From an uncultured Marvinbryantia sp. (GTDB lineage: Bacteria > Bacillota > Clostridia > Lachnospirales > Lachnospiraceae), in NCBI GenBank assembly GCA_934373455.1, contig CAKRON010000030.1:1-23607 (forward strand): 23,607 nucleotides of DNA, given 5' to 3'. A model generated the notes under the pieces. That model worked only from the letters and a program-made list of their open reading frames with translations, was not told the origin of the DNA and did no database searches. The translations under genes were made by a program, and so were the position numbers. Of the stretch, positions 21,843 through 23,607 are shown one piece after another (positions within the stretch are counted from its first letter, which is position 1; each line of letters opens with the position of its first letter).

Positions 21843-21890
21843 CAGGAGGAAACTTGGGTTTTGCAGTAGTTTCACAGCAAGAATACACGT

Positions 21891-21916
21891 TTCAAGAATA
21901 GTTGGACATTCTTGAA
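21891..21916. promoter_or_regulatory. Perfect 9-bp dyad in the divergent intergenic region (operator candidate)
   Basis: TTCAAGAAT (21891-21899) and ATTCTTGAA (21908-21916) are exact inverted repeats separated by 8 nt. A third half-site, CAAGAAT, lies at 21878-21884. The dyad abuts the likely -35 of the DUF362 gene and lies about 95 nt upstream of the isomerase start point. This suits a regulator acting on both divergent genes. No cognate regulator gene is adjacent. Confidence 0.5.
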
Positions 21917-21917
21917 C

Positions 21918-21946
21918 TTGCAGATAAGATGATCAGATGTTACACT
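21918..21946 (+). promoter_or_regulatory. Possible promoter of the DUF362 gene
   Basis: TTGCAG (21918-21923), a 17-nt spacer and TACACT (21941-21946) are a modest match. The -35 directly follows the dyad at 21891-21916, so activator-assisted expression is possible. Confidence 0.35.
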
Positions 21947-21975
21947 AAATTTAGCATGGATGAGGAGAAAGTGTG

Positions 21976-23103
21976 ATGAAAAAGAATCAGATTTTTAAAA
22001 TATATGGTACAGATTATTTACAGATGACAAAAGAGATATTGGAGGAATCAGGTCTTGCAGATATGATCGAAAAAAAGGATGGACAGATCGGAATTAAGCC
22101 AAATCTGGTATCTCCTTCAGAAGCATCCTGGGGTGGAACGACTCATCCTGAGATTGTAGCAGGAATTATAGAATACCTGCAGGAGCATGAGATTCACAGG
22201 ATTGTCATGCTGGAAGGTTCCTGGGTCGGAGATAAAACGCAGGAATCTGTACAAGTATGTGGATATGATAAGTTAACAGAAAAATACGGAGTGCCTTTTT
22301 GGGATATGCAGAAAGATAGCAGTCATGTAAAGGACTGTGCAGGAATGGAACTTCAGATTTGTGACAGTGTGGAAAAAATAGATTTTCTGATTAATGTTCC
22401 GGTGTTAAAGGGACACTGTCAGACAAAAATGACCTGTGCGCTGAAAAACATGAAAGGATTGATACCTAATAAAGAAAAAAGACACTTTCATGGGATGGGA
22501 CTTCACAAACCGATTGCACATTTGAATATGGGGATTCATCAGGATTTTATCGTAGTGGATAATATCTGTGGAGATCTTGATTTTGAAGATGGAGGTAATC
22601 CAACCATAAGAAACTGTATTATGACAGCAGCAGATCCAGTGTTAATGGACACCTGTGCATGCCAGATGCTTCATTACGGAACAGAGGAGATCGAATATTT
22701 GGTTCTGGCAGAAAAACTGGGAGTAGGCAGTACCGATCTGAAACATGCTGACATCAGGCTGTGTGACAGAAATGTAGGATTCGCAGAAAAAGAATTGCCA
22801 AAGAGCTATAAGGTAGCAGCTTTGGAAGATGCGGTAGAAGAAGTAGAATCCTGTAGTGCCTGTTATGGATATTTCCTGCCGGCATTGCAGCGGCTGAAAG
22901 AAGAAGGACTTCTTGAAAAACTGGATACAAAAGTCTGTATCGGACAGGGATACAAGGGGAAAACAGGAAAGCTTGGTGTAGGAATGTGTACATCCGGGTT
23001 TGAGTATTGTATAAAAGGATGCCCTCCAACAGAAGAACAGATATATCAGGAATTAAAAGAATACTTAAATAAAAAAGTCCTCGTTAATGCTGGGTGCCCA
23101 TAA
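21976..23103 (+). CDS. DUF362 domain protein
   Basis: A 375-residue cytoplasmic protein. The N-terminal two thirds carry the DUF362 pattern: GIKPNLVSPSEASWGGTTHP, HRIVMLEGSWVGDKTQES, IDFLINVPVLKGHCQTKMT, CALKNMKGLIPNKEKRHFHG and NPTIRNCIMTAADPVLMDTC. The C-terminal third has several Cys (SCSACYGYF, MCTSGFEYCIKGCP) that could bind metal, although they do not form a clean CxxCxxCxxxC ferredoxin motif. The biochemical function of the family is not settled. ATG 21976 is 8 nt from AGGAG, better than the adjacent GTG at 21973. It diverges from the isomerase gene. Confidence 0.85.
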   Translation: MKKNQIFKIYGTDYLQMTKEILEESGLADMIEKKDGQIGIKPNLVSPSEASWGGTTHPEIVAGIIEYLQEHEIHRIVMLEGSWVGDKTQESVQVCGYDKLTEKYGVPFWDMQKDSSHVKDCAGMELQICDSVEKIDFLINVPVLKGHCQTKMTCALKNMKGLIPNKEKRHFHGMGLHKPIAHLNMGIHQDFIVVDNICGDLDFEDGGNPTIRNCIMTAADPVLMDTCACQMLHYGTEEIEYLVLAEKLGVGSTDLKHADIRLCDRNVGFAEKELPKSYKVAALEDAVEEVESCSACYGYFLPALQRLKEEGLLEKLDTKVCIGQGYKGKTGKLGVGMCTSGFEYCIKGCPPTEEQIYQELKEYLNKKVLVNAGCP

Positions 23104-23164
23104 TACAGGAAGCAACAAATTTTCAATGATTATGGCATCTGGCAGTCGAGGTTAGCAAAAAAGA

Positions 23165-23207
23165 AAATGAGCGATACTTGGTTTGAATGACCAGGTATCG
23201 CTCATTT
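23165..23207 (+). terminator. Terminator-like hairpin after the DUF362 gene
   Basis: AAATGAGCGATACTTGGT (23165-23182) pairs with ACCAGGTATCGCTCATTT (23190-23207) with a single T-G wobble and a 7-nt loop. Only a short T-run follows, so the very stable stem must carry most of the effect. It could also work in the opposite direction. Confidence 0.65.
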
Positions 23208-23287
23208 GTGTATGCGACAAACTTCCCTTTTCCTGTTCCATCCAGTACAATCTAAATGAAAACAGCAGATTGATTGGAGGTGCGATT

Positions 23288-23607
23288 ATGGCTCAGAACT
23301 TAACTTATACCCAATGCGGTGATTACTATTTCCCTGACATCAGATTGGCACACACGGAAACACAGTCCCTTGGAAAATATGGCAGGATGCGTAGAATATT
23401 CCTTGAACAGAATAAACCGATACTTTTCAACGATATGATCTTGAATGAAACGCTGTTTCTGCATCTGTGGGAAGTACAGCAGACCTGTGTAAAGCGAATG
23501 GAATTGCTGATGGAGGAGTTGTTGGCGAAAAATCCTGCTCCAGACAAGGCAACACAGCAGCTTGTATGGGTAGCACATATGAATAGTTTGAAAGCACAGG
23601 CGGAAGA
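23288..23607 (+). CDS. TnpV-like transposon-encoded protein (partial, runs off the window)
   Basis: ATG 23288, 7 nt after GGAGG, opens a frame that continues to the window edge (106 complete codons). It reads MAQNLTYTQCGDYYFPDI, then LGKYGRMRRIFLEQNKP, LHLWEVQQTCVKRMELLMEE and QQLVWVAHMNSLKAQAE. The YxxxGDYYxPD, GKYGRMRR and WVxxMN blocks are those of TnpV proteins, small proteins of unclear function carried by Clostridia transposons and conjugative elements. Only a short C-terminal part should be missing. It suggests a mobile element at or beyond the right edge. Confidence 0.8.
   Translation, partial: MAQNLTYTQCGDYYFPDIRLAHTETQSLGKYGRMRRIFLEQNKPILFNDMILNETLFLHLWEVQQTCVKRMELLMEELLAKNPAPDKATQQLVWVAHMNSLKAQAE

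Overview
The window looks like the chromosome of a gut Clostridia member, most likely Lachnospiraceae. This rests on strong AGGAGG-type ribosome binding sites, an rpsF-ssb-rpsR operon, DUF951, a VanRS-like two-component system, an Rpn-family gene and a TnpV-type gene at the right edge. The assignment comes from gene content only; no rRNA or tRNA gene is present to test it.

Left core block (1-8036). The tail of a probable SGNH hydrolase precedes a promoter and a tightly packed six-gene run: asnS, a VanR-like response regulator, a VanS-like kinase, a class B sortase, a sirtuin and a DUF951 protein. Next comes rpsF-ssb-rpsR, whose leader can fold so that the rpsF ribosome binding site is buried, ending in a strong terminator. 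A MYG1-family protein with an additional C-terminal domain follows. That domain recalls small CRISPR-associated Csx20/CARF-like Rossmann proteins.

Accessory block (8037-13450). An IS607-type element (serine recombinase, TnpB and a probable omega-RNA right end, about 2.0 kb) sits in the first codons of an Rpn-family nuclease gene. Joining the flanks at GG restores the reading frame, which defines the element ends. The Rpn gene also carries a second, independent frameshift. An AlkD-like protein follows, then a minus-strand pair of unknown genes (a zinc ribbon protein and a 323-residue protein).

AT-rich catabolic cassette (13500-20400). A GntR/LacI-type regulator precedes an operon encoding an M20 ArgE/DapE-type deacylase, a complete ribose-type ABC importer (two-domain ATPase, permease, binding protein) and a glutamine-amidotransferase-like protein without a nucleophilic cysteine. 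Repeats of AATGTATTA occur at both promoters and are the likely operators. The genes suggest import of a small sugar-like or conjugated solute followed by hydrolysis, but the substrate is unknown. The binding protein lacks the lipobox expected in a Gram-positive. A long hairpin closes the cassette.

Right block (20400-23607). A YihS-like AGE-family aldose-ketose isomerase (minus strand) and a DUF362 protein (plus strand) diverge from a shared region containing a perfect 9-bp dyad. The window ends inside a TnpV-like gene, suggesting that another mobile element begins or lies just to the right.
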